Assembly (NCBI RefSeq): GCF_022430525.1
Contig: NZ_CP092519.1
Span: 496,001-560,000, forward strand
Reading direction: 5' to 3'
DNA from: Cetobacterium somerae
GTDB lineage: Bacteria; Fusobacteriota; Fusobacteriia; Fusobacteriales; Fusobacteriaceae
DNA length: 64,000 nt
Part shown: positions 32,927 through 42,479 of the stretch, one piece after another
How positions within the stretch are numbered: position 1 is the stretch's first letter
Layout of the letters: every line of letters begins with the position of its first letter
Notes under the pieces: model-generated
The model's database searches: none
Told to the model about the DNA's origin: nothing
What the model saw: only the letters and a program-made list of their open reading frames with translations
Translations under genes and position numbers: made by a program

Positions 32927-34897
32927 ATGTTTAAATTAAATTCAAAATATAGTCCAACAGGAGATCAACCAGAAGCAATTAAAAAATTAATTAAAGGATT
33001 AGATGAAGGTGTAAAAGATCAAACCTTACTAGGGGTAACTGGCTCAGGAAAGACGTTTACAATAGCTAATATAATAAAAGAAAGTAACAGACCAGCATTG
33101 ATATTAGCTCCAAATAAAACATTGGCAGCACAGTTATTCGCAGAGTATAGAAGTTTTTTTCCAGAAAATGCAGTAGAATATTTTGTTTCGTATTATGACT
33201 ATTATCAACCAGAAGCCTATATAGCAACAACAGATACTTATATAGAGAAAGATTCATCTATAAATGATGAAATAGATAAATTTAGAAATGCGGCAACGGC
33301 TGCTTTAATAAATAGAAAAGATGTTATAATTGTAGCTTCAGTATCTGCAATTTATGGACTTGGATCACCAGAGACTTATAAAAATTTAACTATAGCAATT
33401 GATAAAAAAACAGGTTATAGTAGAAAAAAGTTAATATCAAAATTGATAGAATTACGATATGAAAGAAATGATATTGCTTTTGAAAGAGGTAAGTTTAGGG
33501 TAAAAGGAGATGTAATAGATATATATCCATCTTATATGGAAAATGGTTATAGAATAGAGTTTTGGGGGGATGAAATTGAAGAGATTTCTGAAGTAAATAC
33601 ATTGACAGGTCAAAAGATAAAAAGAAATTTAGAAAGAGTTGCAATCTCTCCTGCTACTCATTATGTAACAGAAGAGGGAGAACAAGAAAGAATTATAGAG
33701 GAGATAAGAAAAGATTTAAAAAAAGAAGTAAAAGAATTTGAAGAAAAAGGAAAACTCTTAGAAGCTCAAAGATTAAAGCAAAGAACAGACTATGATTTAG
33801 AGATGATAAGAGAAGTTGGATATTGTAAAGGGATAGAAAATTATTCAAGATATTTGACACATAAAAACCCTGGAGACAAACCAGATACATTAATGGATTA
33901 TTTTCCTAAAGATTTTATTGTATATATAGATGAATCCCATATTGGTGTTCCTCAAATAAGAGGGATGTATAATGGTGATAGAGCAAGAAAGACAGCTTTA
34001 GTTGAAAATGGATTTAGATTAAAATCAGCTCTAGATAATAGACCTTTGACATTTGAAGAGTTCAGAGAGAATTGTGGTCAAACAATTTTTGTTTCAGCTA
34101 CTCCAGGAGATTTTGAAATAGAAAAATCTAATGGACATATAGCTGAACAGCTAATTAGACCGACAGGAATTTTAGATCCAATTATAGAAATTAGAGAAAC
34201 TAAAAATCAAGTAGACGATCTTTTAGATGAAATTAGAAAGAACACCTTAAAAAAAGAAAGAGTTCTAATAACTACTTTAACTAAAAAGATGGCTGAAGAA
34301 TTAACAGAGTATTATATAACTTTAGGTGTTAAAGTAAAGTATATGCATTCAGATATAGATACTTTAGAAAGAATTGAAATTATTAGAGGATTAAGAAAAG
34401 GTGAATTTGACGTTTTAATTGGAATAAATTTATTGAGAGAAGGGCTTGATATACCGGAAGTATCATTAGTTGCTATTTTAGAAGCTGACAAAGAAGGGTT
34501 TTTAAGAAGTAAAAGATCATTAGTTCAAACAATAGGAAGAGCAGCTAGAAATGTTGATGGAAGAGTAATACTATATGGTGATATTATGACTGATTCTATG
34601 AAGTATGCTATCGAAGAAACTAAGAGAAGAAGAAAGAAACAAGGAGAGTACAATTTATTAAATAATATAGAGCCTAAAACAATTTTTAGAGAAGTTTCAG
34701 AATCGTTATTTAATTGGGAAGCTGAAGAAGAGAAGATAGTTGAAACTAAGCATTTTACAAGTAAAGAGGATATTGAAAAAGAGATAAAAAAATTAATTAA
34801 GGAGATTAAAGTATTATCTGAAGAATTGAACTTTGAAAAAGCTATAGAGAAAAGAGATGAGATGAACAAACTAAAATTGATGTTATTAGAAATGTAG
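32927..34897 (+). CDS. uvrB: Excinuclease ABC subunit B
   Basis: Damage-recognition helicase of nucleotide excision repair, 656 residues. Walker A GVTGSGKT is at 36-43, the beta-hairpin region YYDYYQPEAY follows, then DESH (helicase motif II) and GRAARN (motif VI). The C-terminal UvrB/UvrC helical hairpin is at the end (EELNFEKAIEKRDEMNKLK). TGGAGGTG precedes the ATG. Followed by xseA after 9 bases, making a DNA-metabolism operon. Confidence 0.97.
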   Translation: MFKLNSKYSPTGDQPEAIKKLIKGLDEGVKDQTLLGVTGSGKTFTIANIIKESNRPALILAPNKTLAAQLFAEYRSFFPENAVEYFVSYYDYYQPEAYIATTDTYIEKDSSINDEIDKFRNAATAALINRKDVIIVASVSAIYGLGSPETYKNLTIAIDKKTGYSRKKLISKLIELRYERNDIAFERGKFRVKGDVIDIYPSYMENGYRIEFWGDEIEEISEVNTLTGQKIKRNLERVAISPATHYVTEEGEQERIIEEIRKDLKKEVKEFEEKGKLLEAQRLKQRTDYDLEMIREVGYCKGIENYSRYLTHKNPGDKPDTLMDYFPKDFIVYIDESHIGVPQIRGMYNGDRARKTALVENGFRLKSALDNRPLTFEEFRENCGQTIFVSATPGDFEIEKSNGHIAEQLIRPTGILDPIIEIRETKNQVDDLLDEIRKNTLKKERVLITTLTKKMAEELTEYYITLGVKVKYMHSDIDTLERIEIIRGLRKGEFDVLIGINLLREGLDIPEVSLVAILEADKEGFLRSKRSLVQTIGRAARNVDGRVILYGDIMTDSMKYAIEETKRRRKKQGEYNLLNNIEPKTIFREVSESLFNWEAEEEKIVETKHFTSKEDIEKEIKKLIKEIKVLSEELNFEKAIEKRDEMNKLKLMLLEM

Positions 34898-34906
34898 GAG
34901 CGAACT

Positions 34907-36106
34907 ATGGAAGAGAAAATTTATAGTGTAACAGAGTTTAATAAGATGGTAAAAGGATATATAGATGAAAACCCAAACTTTCAAGAATTTTTTTTAAAAG
35001 GAGAGCTTTCAGGAGTAACATATTATAAAAGTGGTCATTTATATTTTACTTTAAAAGATAAACAGAGTCAGATAAAATGTGCAGCATTTAATTATAAATT
35101 TAAAAGAATAGCTGAAGATTTAAAAGAGGGAGATTCTGTAAAGATATTTGGAGATGTTGGCTTCTATGAAGCTAGAGGAGATTTTCAGGTATTGGTTAGA
35201 CATGTACAAAAAGAAGATAAGCTTGGTGAGATGTTTGCAAAGTTAGAAAAGTTAAAGAAGGATTTAGAGAGGGAAGGGTTATTTTCACCATTATTTAAAA
35301 AAGTTTTACCTAAATATCCAAAGGCAATAGGAGTTGTAACAGCATATACAGGAGCAGCATTTCATGATATAGTAAATACAACAAGAAAAAGATTTAAAAA
35401 TATAGATATTTATATTTATTCAGCTAAAGTTCAAGGTGTAGGAGCTAAAGAGGAAATTGTAAAAGGTATTGAAACATTAAATAAAATACCGGAAATAGAT
35501 TTAATTATTGCTGGTAGAGGTGGAGGAAGTGTTGAAGACTTGTGGGCTTTTAATGAAGAAGAAGTAGCAAGAGCATTTTTTCAAAGTGAAAAACCAATAA
35601 TATCAGCTGTAGGTCATGAGATAGATAATTTATTATCTGATTTAGTAGCAGACGTTAGAGCAGCGACTCCAACTCAAGCAATAGAAATATCTATTCCTGT
35701 AAAAAAAGAGATAGAAAAGCAATTGTTAGAAAAAGAAAAAAGAGTAAAAGATAGTATCAATAGAGTAATAAAAAAGAAAAAAGATGAGATAAAACAGCTA
35801 CAAAGTAGTTATGTACTAAAGAATTTTATAAAAGCTATAGAGGAAAAAAATCAAATGTTAGTATCAAAAGAAGAGAAAATCGAAGATATTATGAAAAAGA
35901 TATTTAGAAATAAAAGTCACGAGTTAGAAGTGTGTACAGAAAAAATAATTGCTTTAAATCCTTTAAATGTTTTAAAAAGAGGTTACAGTATAACTAAAAT
36001 AGGTGATAAGGTAATAAAAGAAAGTTCTCAAGTAAAACTTGGAGATTCAATTGAAACAACTATAAAAAATGGAAAAATAATTAGTAGAATAGAGGAGATT
36101 ATTTAA
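34907..36106 (+). CDS. xseA: Exodeoxyribonuclease VII large subunit
   Basis: Single-strand exonuclease subunit of 399 residues: N-terminal OB-fold (SVTEFNKMVKGYID; KGELSGVTYYKSGHLYFTLKD), the catalytic core (GVVTAYTGAAFHDI; IIAGRGGGSVEDLWAFN; SAVGHEIDNLLSD) and a coiled-coil C-terminal region. The small subunit gene xseB, commonly just downstream, is absent here and a TPR protein gene follows instead. Confidence 0.95.
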   Translation: MEEKIYSVTEFNKMVKGYIDENPNFQEFFLKGELSGVTYYKSGHLYFTLKDKQSQIKCAAFNYKFKRIAEDLKEGDSVKIFGDVGFYEARGDFQVLVRHVQKEDKLGEMFAKLEKLKKDLEREGLFSPLFKKVLPKYPKAIGVVTAYTGAAFHDIVNTTRKRFKNIDIYIYSAKVQGVGAKEEIVKGIETLNKIPEIDLIIAGRGGGSVEDLWAFNEEEVARAFFQSEKPIISAVGHEIDNLLSDLVADVRAATPTQAIEISIPVKKEIEKQLLEKEKRVKDSINRVIKKKKDEIKQLQSSYVLKNFIKAIEEKNQMLVSKEEKIEDIMKKIFRNKSHELEVCTEKIIALNPLNVLKRGYSITKIGDKVIKESSQVKLGDSIETTIKNGKIISRIEEII

Positions 36107-36107
36107 A

Positions 36108-36728
36108 ATGAAAAAATTAATAGGAATATTATTTCTTTTTTTTAGCTTAATAGCTTTAGGTGATCAAAGACCACCATATATTCAAAGTCTAGAAAGTCAA
36201 ATAGCGAGAGAGGATGATAGAGATAAAGCGGCAGTTCTTTTAAAAGAATATGAAAAATATTTTAAAAGTTATATAAACTCTATAAGTGGAAATGAAAATC
36301 AAGTTTTTTATTTAGGAGACCAATATTTTAGAAATAGAAAGTATGAAAGAGCAGCTCAAATTTTTAGTAGTAACATTGATAGTTCTAGAAATTTATTTGG
36401 AGCAGCAACAAGTTATAGATTCATAGGTGATTATAATAAAGCCATTGATTTTTATAGCGTTGCAATTAGTATTGAGCCTAGTATGAAAGAAGCTTATTTA
36501 GGAAGAGGATTAGCGTATAGAAATTTAGGGAGATATAATAAAGCGATAGATGATATTCAAATATATATGAACTATGCACCTAGTGTAGAAGGGTTTTTAG
36601 CTTTAGGAGATATTTACTTGGCTGAAAAGAAAATTGATAGAGCAAGAGAGGTTTTACAAGAAGGAAGAAGATTATATCCACAGTCAAAAGAGATAAGTAA
36701 TATGTTAACGTCTACATATTCTAGATAA
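36108..36728 (+). CDS. Exported TPR-repeat protein
   Basis: A 206-residue protein with a Sec signal peptide (1-18, LIGILFLFFSLIALG) and no lipobox cysteine. From about residue 65 it consists of tetratricopeptide repeats (GDQYFRNRKYERAAQIFSS; AYLGRGLAYRNLGRYNKAID; ALGDIYLAEKKIDRAREVL), so it is probably a periplasmic protein-interaction scaffold. It starts one base after xseA. No specific partner can be named. Confidence 0.75.
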   Translation: MKKLIGILFLFFSLIALGDQRPPYIQSLESQIAREDDRDKAAVLLKEYEKYFKSYINSISGNENQVFYLGDQYFRNRKYERAAQIFSSNIDSSRNLFGAATSYRFIGDYNKAIDFYSVAISIEPSMKEAYLGRGLAYRNLGRYNKAIDDIQIYMNYAPSVEGFLALGDIYLAEKKIDRAREVLQEGRRLYPQSKEISNMLTSTYSR

Positions 36729-36740
36729 AAGAGGTGACAG

Positions 36741-37805
36741 ATGGAGTGGTATCGATTAAAATTAATAGGTTTAAAGAGTAGTAAGATTAGAGCTTTAATG
36801 GCATACAATAAAAGATATAAAGATATTTTTGCTGATTTAGATAAACTTACAAATATACTAAATTTAACCGCAGGTGATACCCAATTAATAGAAAATTCAA
36901 AATACTGTGAAAAATATTTGGAGGTTATGGATTATTTAGAACGAAATAGGATAGGTCTAATAAGTATTAATGATTATAGATATCCTGAAAGTTTGAAAAA
37001 TATAACAAAACCTCCACTTTTTCTTTTTTATAAAGGAAATGTAGAACTTTTGAGTAAAAATAAGATGATTTCCATTGTAGGAACAAGAAGGTCGACAAAA
37101 TACGGAGAGCTTTGTTGCGAGAAAGTTGTTAAAGATTTAGTTGATGGAGATGTAGTTGTTGTAAGTGGATTGGCTTTAGGAATAGATTCAATAGTTCATA
37201 AAGAAGTTCTAAAATACAAAGGGAATACGATTGCCGTTCTAGGATGTGGAATAGATATTTATTATCCAAGAACTAATGTTAAATTGAGAAATGAAATAGA
37301 AAAAAAAGGATTAATAATATCTGAGTTTCCTATTGGAATGATGCCGGCACCTAAAAATTTCCCAATTAGAAATAGAATAATAGCTGGCTTATCTAAAGGG
37401 ACTATAATAGTTGAAAGCTCTTTAAAAGGTGGAAGCTTAATAACAGCTAATATATCTTTAGAAGAAGGAAGAGATGTTTTTGCAATTCCAGGAGATATAA
37501 CTTATCCATTATCACAAGGATGTAATGAGTTAATAAAATTATCTCAAGCTAAGCTAATAATCTCAGGAGAAGATATATTATCTGAGTATGGTTGGCCAAA
37601 AACAAATGAAGAAGGAAAAAAATTAAATAAGTTGCTTGGAATAAAATTAAAAATTTACAGTGTATTAAAAACGAAAATGCATTTAGAAGAAATAAAACGA
37701 GAAATTCCTTGTGAAACAAGTGAATTATTGAGCAATTTAATGGAATTAGAAATAGAGGGTTATATTCAAAGCTTGCCAGCAGGACACTATAGAAGGCGTT
37801 TATAA
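36741..37805 (+). CDS. dprA: DNA-processing protein A (DprA/Smf)
   Basis: Loads RecA onto incoming single-stranded DNA during natural transformation. The 354-residue protein has an N-terminal helical region, then the Rossmann-like DprA core (SIVGTRRSTKYG; VVSGLALGIDSIVHK; VLGCGIDIYYPRTN; ISEFPIGMMPAPKNFPIRNRI in part) and a C-terminal winged-helix tail (SELLSNLMELEIEGYI). The order dprA-topA-trmFO-xer is the Bacillus order. Presence alone does not prove competence. Confidence 0.94.
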   Translation: MEWYRLKLIGLKSSKIRALMAYNKRYKDIFADLDKLTNILNLTAGDTQLIENSKYCEKYLEVMDYLERNRIGLISINDYRYPESLKNITKPPLFLFYKGNVELLSKNKMISIVGTRRSTKYGELCCEKVVKDLVDGDVVVVSGLALGIDSIVHKEVLKYKGNTIAVLGCGIDIYYPRTNVKLRNEIEKKGLIISEFPIGMMPAPKNFPIRNRIIAGLSKGTIIVESSLKGGSLITANISLEEGRDVFAIPGDITYPLSQGCNELIKLSQAKLIISGEDILSEYGWPKTNEEGKKLNKLLGIKLKIYSVLKTKMHLEEIKREIPCETSELLSNLMELEIEGYIQSLPAGHYRRRL

Positions 37806-37827
37806 ACGGGAAACTTAGTACCCTTGG

Positions 37828-37856
37828 TTGATTTTTTTATTAATTTCTAATATAAT
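37828..37856 (+). promoter_or_regulatory. Promoter of topA
   Basis: TTGATT (37828-37833), 17-base spacer, perfect TATAAT (37851-37856), about 45 bases before the topA start. Confidence 0.7.
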
Positions 37857-37901
37857 TAAGAGCGAATAATGTATATAGAGAAAAAATTAGGGGTGAAAAT
37901 A

Positions 37902-40160
37902 GTGGCGAAAAAAAATTTAGTAATAGTGGAATCACCTGCAAAAGCGAAGACTATTGAAAAAATATTGGGGAATAATTTTCATGTTACAGCTTCCTTTGGA
38001 CATGTAAGAGATTTGCCTAAAAGCAAAATTGGAGTAGATGTGCAAGATGATTTCAAACCGAGCTATTCGACAATAAGAGGAAAGGGAGATGTAATAAAAA
38101 CTTTAAAAGATCTTGCTAAAAAATCAGATAAAGTATATTTAGCATCTGACCCTGATAGAGAAGGAGAGGCTATTGCGTGGCATATAGCTCAAACATTAAA
38201 ATTAGACGAAAATGAAGCTAATAGAATAGAATTTAACGAAATAACGAATGGAGCAATAAGAGAAGCTATAAAAAATCCTAGAAAGGTAGATATAGATAGA
38301 GTTAATGCACAGCAAGCAAGAAGAATACTTGATAGACTAGTAGGATATGAGATAAGTCCTCTTCTATGGAAATCTATATCTTCTAATACAAGTGCTGGAA
38401 GAGTTCAATCAGTTGCTTTAAAATTAATATGTGACTTAGAAGATAAAATAAAGAAATTTGTCCCAGAAAAATTTTGGGATATAAAAGGTGAATTTGAAAA
38501 TAAGATGAATCTTTCTCTGTATAAAATAGAAGGAAAAAGATTTGAAAGAGTTACAGATGAGGATATTGTAAAAAATGTTCAATTAACACTGAATTCAGAA
38601 TATTCGGTTATTAATTCTAAAGTAACTAAAAAATCTAAAAATCCACCGCTACCATTAAAAACGAGTACATTACAGCAATTATCATCATCATATTTAGGTT
38701 TTTCAGCTTCAAAAACTATGTCTGTAGCTCAGGGATTATATGAGGGTATAAGTATAGATGGAAACCAAAAAGGTTTAATAACTTATATGAGAACTGATTC
38801 AACTAGAATATCAGATGAAGCTAAAGATATGGCAAAAAGTTATATAGTAGAGAACTTTGGAAAAGAATATTTAGGTAAAGAGGCAGCGAAGAAGAAAAAA
38901 GATGAAAAAATTCAAGATGCCCATGAAGCTGTTAGACCAACAGATATATATTTAGAACCAGATAAAATAAAAAAGGATTTAGCTCCAGATCAATATAAGC
39001 TATATAAGCTTATATGGGAAAGATTTATGATATCTCAGTTAGCACCAATGCAATATGAACAATTTGAGATAATTTTAGAAAATGGAGATTATCAATTTAG
39101 AGGTACTTTGAATAAGATAATATTTGATGGTTATTATAAAGTTTTCAAAGATGAAGAGGAATTACCATTAGGAGAATTTCCAACAATAAATGAAGGAGAT
39201 TTCTTAAAACTAAAAAAATTGAATATAAAAGAGGATTGGACAAAACCTCCTTCAAGGTTAACAGAATCATCTTTAGTTAAGAAACTAGAAGCTGACGGAA
39301 TAGGAAGACCGTCAACATATGCTTCAATAATAGAAACTTTAAAAAAGAGAGAATACGTTGTAATTGAAGGAAAAAGTTTTATTCCGACAGAGTTAGGTTA
39401 TGAGATAAAAACAATTCTAGAAAAAAACTTTAAAGATATAATGGATGTTAAATTTACAGCATCATTGGAAGATGGGTTAGATTTAGTTGAAGAAGGAGAG
39501 AGAGATTGGATTGAGATATTAAAAGATTTCTACTCGAAACTTTCAAAAGATTTAGAACTTTATAAAATTAAGGTTGAAGAAGAATCTAATAGAATAATAA
39601 CTTCAGATGTTCCTTGTCCTTGTGGATCTGGAAATATGATTATGAAAAATGGAAGATTTGGAAGATACCTATGCTGTACTGATGAAAATTGCAAAGAAAA
39701 ATACTCTTTAAAAGGGATTGAAATTCCATTAGAAGATATTAAGAATGGAGATATAAAAGTAAAAGAGTTATTAGAAGAGCAATTGAGAGTTAAACAAGGA
39801 AAATTAACAGATGTATTTTTAAATAATGGAAGTAGATTGCTTTTAAAGCTAGGACGTTTTGGTAGTTATTTAGAGAGCGAAAATTTTAAAGAGGATAATG
39901 AAAGAGTTTCTTTACCAGGAGAAGTTAAAAAACTTCTTATGAATGGAACAATTGAAGAAAAAGATGGAATAGTCCAATTAAAATGGATTATGGATAAAAT
40001 TCAAAAAGAAGAAGAAGAGATTCTAAAAAATGCTGGGAATTGTGAAAAGTGTGGAAAACCATTTAAAATAGGTAGAGGAAGATGGGGGAAATTCTTAGCT
40101 TGTACGGGATATCCTGATTGTAAAAATATAAAAAAATTGGAAAAAGATAAAAAAGAGTAG
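37902..40160 (+). CDS. topA: DNA topoisomerase I
   Basis: Relaxes negative supercoils. I use the GTG at 37902 (752 residues) because GGGGTG lies 6 bases upstream and homologues begin near KKNLVIVESPAKAKTIEK; an ATG at 37869 is the alternative. The Toprim domain, the SAGRVQSVALKLI region and the active tyrosine in TYMRTDSTRIS are intact. Two C-terminal zinc ribbons are visible (CPCGSG...CCTDENC and CEKCGKPF...CTGYPDC). Confidence 0.96.
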   Translation: MAKKNLVIVESPAKAKTIEKILGNNFHVTASFGHVRDLPKSKIGVDVQDDFKPSYSTIRGKGDVIKTLKDLAKKSDKVYLASDPDREGEAIAWHIAQTLKLDENEANRIEFNEITNGAIREAIKNPRKVDIDRVNAQQARRILDRLVGYEISPLLWKSISSNTSAGRVQSVALKLICDLEDKIKKFVPEKFWDIKGEFENKMNLSLYKIEGKRFERVTDEDIVKNVQLTLNSEYSVINSKVTKKSKNPPLPLKTSTLQQLSSSYLGFSASKTMSVAQGLYEGISIDGNQKGLITYMRTDSTRISDEAKDMAKSYIVENFGKEYLGKEAAKKKKDEKIQDAHEAVRPTDIYLEPDKIKKDLAPDQYKLYKLIWERFMISQLAPMQYEQFEIILENGDYQFRGTLNKIIFDGYYKVFKDEEELPLGEFPTINEGDFLKLKKLNIKEDWTKPPSRLTESSLVKKLEADGIGRPSTYASIIETLKKREYVVIEGKSFIPTELGYEIKTILEKNFKDIMDVKFTASLEDGLDLVEEGERDWIEILKDFYSKLSKDLELYKIKVEEESNRIITSDVPCPCGSGNMIMKNGRFGRYLCCTDENCKEKYSLKGIEIPLEDIKNGDIKVKELLEEQLRVKQGKLTDVFLNNGSRLLLKLGRFGSYLESENFKEDNERVSLPGEVKKLLMNGTIEEKDGIVQLKWIMDKIQKEEEEILKNAGNCEKCGKPFKIGRGRWGKFLACTGYPDCKNIKKLEKDKKE

Positions 40161-40163
40161 ATA

Positions 40164-40193
40164 AAAGGACTCGCCTTTGTGGGCGAGACTTTT
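40164..40193 (+). terminator. Interrupted hairpin terminator after topA
   Basis: CTCGCC (40170-40175) pairs with GGCGAG (40182-40187); after one A-A mismatch the stem continues AAAGG with CTTTT. It is a moderate terminator; trmFO begins 25 bases later and may rely on readthrough. Confidence 0.6.
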
Positions 40194-40217
40194 GTATGTA
40201 TAAAAAAAGGAGAACAG

Positions 40218-41528
40218 ATGATAAATAAAGAAGTAGTAGTAATAGGAGCAGGATTAGCAGGATCAGAAGCAGCATATCAATTAGCAAAAAATGGAGTTAA
40301 GGTAAAACTATATGAAATGAGACCAAAAGTTTCAACAGAAGCTCATAAAAGTGAGAAATTTGCTGAGTTAGTATGCAGTAACTCTTTAGGAGGAGATCAT
40401 TTAGGAAATGCCTCAGGATTAATGAAAGAGGAGCTAAGAAGAATGGGATCACTACTTATTGAGATTGCAGATGAAGTTAAAGTTCCTGCAGGGCAAGCTC
40501 TAGCTGTAGATAGAGAAGGATTTTCAGAGAAAGTGACAGAGAAGTTACATTCTATGGAGAATATAGAAATAATAAATGAGGAATTAAAAGAGATTCCAAA
40601 AGATAAAATAGTTATTGTTGCTAGTGGACCATTAACATCAGATGAACTGTCTAGAAATATTGGAAAAACACTAGAGCAAGAATATTTATATTTTTATGAT
40701 GCAGCAGCTCCAATCGTAACCTTAGAGTCTATTGATAAAGATAAGGTATTTTTCCAATCAAGATACGATAAGGGAGAGGGAGAATATATTAACTGTCCGA
40801 TGAATAAAGAAGAGTATGAAGCTTTTTATGAAGCCCTAATATCGGCAGAAAGAGCACCTTTAAAAAAGTTTGAAGAAGAAAAATTATTTGAGGCATGTAT
40901 GCCTGTTGAAAGAATAGCTCAAAGAGGATTTAAAACATTATTATTTGGACCATTAAAACCAAAAGGATTAATAAATCCAAAAACTGGAAAAGAAGAGTTT
41001 GCAGTAGTTCAGTTAAGACAAGACGATAAAGATGGAAAATTATATAATTTAGTAGGATTTCAGACAAATTTAAAATGGGGAGAACAAAAAAGAGTGTTCT
41101 CAATGATACCAGGACTTGAAAATGCAGAATTTGTAAGATATGGAGTTATGCATAGAAATACATTTATAAACTCAACAAAATTGTTAACTCCAGCATTAAA
41201 TTTAAAAAATAACGAAGATATATATTTTGCAGGACAGATAACAGGTGGAGAAGGGTATGTTTGTGCTATTGCTACTGGATTAATGGCGGCAACTAACATT
41301 CTTAGAAAGATGGATGGAAAAGTACCATTAATACTGGATGATAGAAGTTCAATCGGAGCAATCATTAAATATATTACAGAGGAAAAGAAAAATTTCCAAC
41401 CAATGGGACCTAATTTTGGTGTAATAAAATCTTTAGATGAAAGAATAAGAGATAAAAAAGAGAAGTATAATAAGATATCAAAAATAGCTTTAGAATATTT
41501 AGATGAAAAGTTAAATCAAGAGAAGTAA
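40218..41528 (+). CDS. trmFO: Methylenetetrahydrofolate--tRNA-(uracil-54-C5)-methyltransferase (FADH2-dependent)
   Basis: Forms m5U54 in tRNA using methylene-THF and FADH2. At 436 residues the protein starts with the FAD-binding VVVIGAGLAGSEAAYQLA and contains ELVCSNSLGGD, CPMNKEEYEAFYEAL and FAGQITGGEGYVCAIATG, all TrmFO signatures; these exclude MnmG. Start at 40218 chosen because AAAGGAGA is 5-9 bases upstream; an upstream ATG at 40179 lies in the terminator hairpin. Confidence 0.96.
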   Translation: MINKEVVVIGAGLAGSEAAYQLAKNGVKVKLYEMRPKVSTEAHKSEKFAELVCSNSLGGDHLGNASGLMKEELRRMGSLLIEIADEVKVPAGQALAVDREGFSEKVTEKLHSMENIEIINEELKEIPKDKIVIVASGPLTSDELSRNIGKTLEQEYLYFYDAAAPIVTLESIDKDKVFFQSRYDKGEGEYINCPMNKEEYEAFYEALISAERAPLKKFEEEKLFEACMPVERIAQRGFKTLLFGPLKPKGLINPKTGKEEFAVVQLRQDDKDGKLYNLVGFQTNLKWGEQKRVFSMIPGLENAEFVRYGVMHRNTFINSTKLLTPALNLKNNEDIYFAGQITGGEGYVCAIATGLMAATNILRKMDGKVPLILDDRSSIGAIIKYITEEKKNFQPMGPNFGVIKSLDERIRDKKEKYNKISKIALEYLDEKLNQEK

Positions 41529-41540
41529 AAGGAGTTTGAG

Positions 41541-42443
41541 ATGGACACTCTTAATTTATTAGGGGATATAAAAGAGTTTTTATATCATTGTGAGTTCGCA
41601 AAAGGAAAGAGTTTAAATACAATAAAATCATTAAGAATAGATTTGTATAGATTTAATGAATATATTATGAAATGTGATGATTTAAAAAAAATTTCTGATA
41701 TAGATGGATTCAATTTTAGAGAATTTTTAGTGGAACTTCAAAGTTGTGATATAGGAAAAAGGTCTTTGAATAGAAAAATTTCATCTATAAAATCATTTTT
41801 TAAGTATTTAAAAGATACTGGAAAAATAAAAAGCAATCCAGCTCAATTAATAGTGGCACCAAGTTATGATAGAGGAATTCCTGAAGTTCTTGAGTTAGGA
41901 GAAATAAGTAGCTTTAGAAAAGCTATAGAGTTAAAAAATTATCATAGTTTAAGAGATAGACTAATTGTAGAGCTTCTTTATTCGAGTGGAATAACATCTC
42001 AAGAACTTTTAGGACTAGGGGAAGATGTTTTTAATTTAGAAGAGAGAGAAGTTATTGTAACAAGTTTTAAAAAATATAGAACTGTATTTTTTAGTGAAAG
42101 AACAAAAAATTTTTTTAAAAGATATATAGCTGCTAAGAAAGAAAAGTTAGGAGCTAAATATAATAAAGAAATACTTTTTGTTAATGGATCTGGTGGAAGA
42201 TTAACTGATCGATCTTTAAGAAGACTTATAGATAGATATGGTATTAAAGCTGGAATAATAAAAGAGATAAGTCCTCATAGTTTTCGACATACATTTGCTG
42301 TTCATATGTTAGAAAATGGAATGAGTTTATTACAATTACAAAAATTACTAGGACATTCAAATTTAGATTCAACAAAAATATATTTAGAAGCTTTAGAGAA
42401 AAAAAGAAGAAAAGAACTGTCTAAAGAGATAGTAATAAAATAA
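41541..42443 (+). CDS. XerC/XerD-like tyrosine recombinase with the first catalytic arginine replaced by threonine
   Basis: A 300-residue phage-integrase-family protein: N-terminal SAM-like DNA-binding domain (about 5-100), then the catalytic domain. His246, Arg249 (PHSFRHTF), His272 (LLGHSN) and nucleophile Tyr281 are in place, with Lys177/178 in the beta-hairpin. However, the first arginine of the R-K-H-R-H-Y set is missing: the YATGLRVSEL pattern of Xer proteins reads YSSGITSQEL, giving Thr152 (codon ACA). Position after trmFO matches codV/xerC of Bacillus, so resolving chromosome dimers is the expected ancestral job; activity may be altered. Confidence 0.85.
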   Translation: MDTLNLLGDIKEFLYHCEFAKGKSLNTIKSLRIDLYRFNEYIMKCDDLKKISDIDGFNFREFLVELQSCDIGKRSLNRKISSIKSFFKYLKDTGKIKSNPAQLIVAPSYDRGIPEVLELGEISSFRKAIELKNYHSLRDRLIVELLYSSGITSQELLGLGEDVFNLEEREVIVTSFKKYRTVFFSERTKNFFKRYIAAKKEKLGAKYNKEILFVNGSGGRLTDRSLRRLIDRYGIKAGIIKEISPHSFRHTFAVHMLENGMSLLQLQKLLGHSNLDSTKIYLEALEKKRRKELSKEIVIK

Positions 42444-42479
42444 TAGAAAAAATATTAATTATAGATTGAAGGAGAGTTT

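Noticed and set aside
33693..34869. Several hydrophobic minus-strand frames opposite uvrB
   Set aside because: Products of reading AT-rich coding sequence backwards; no start signals or recognisable domains.
37806..37827. GGG...CCC inverted repeat after dprA as a terminator
   Set aside because: Three-base stem with a 10-base loop is too weak; dprA termination is therefore not assigned.
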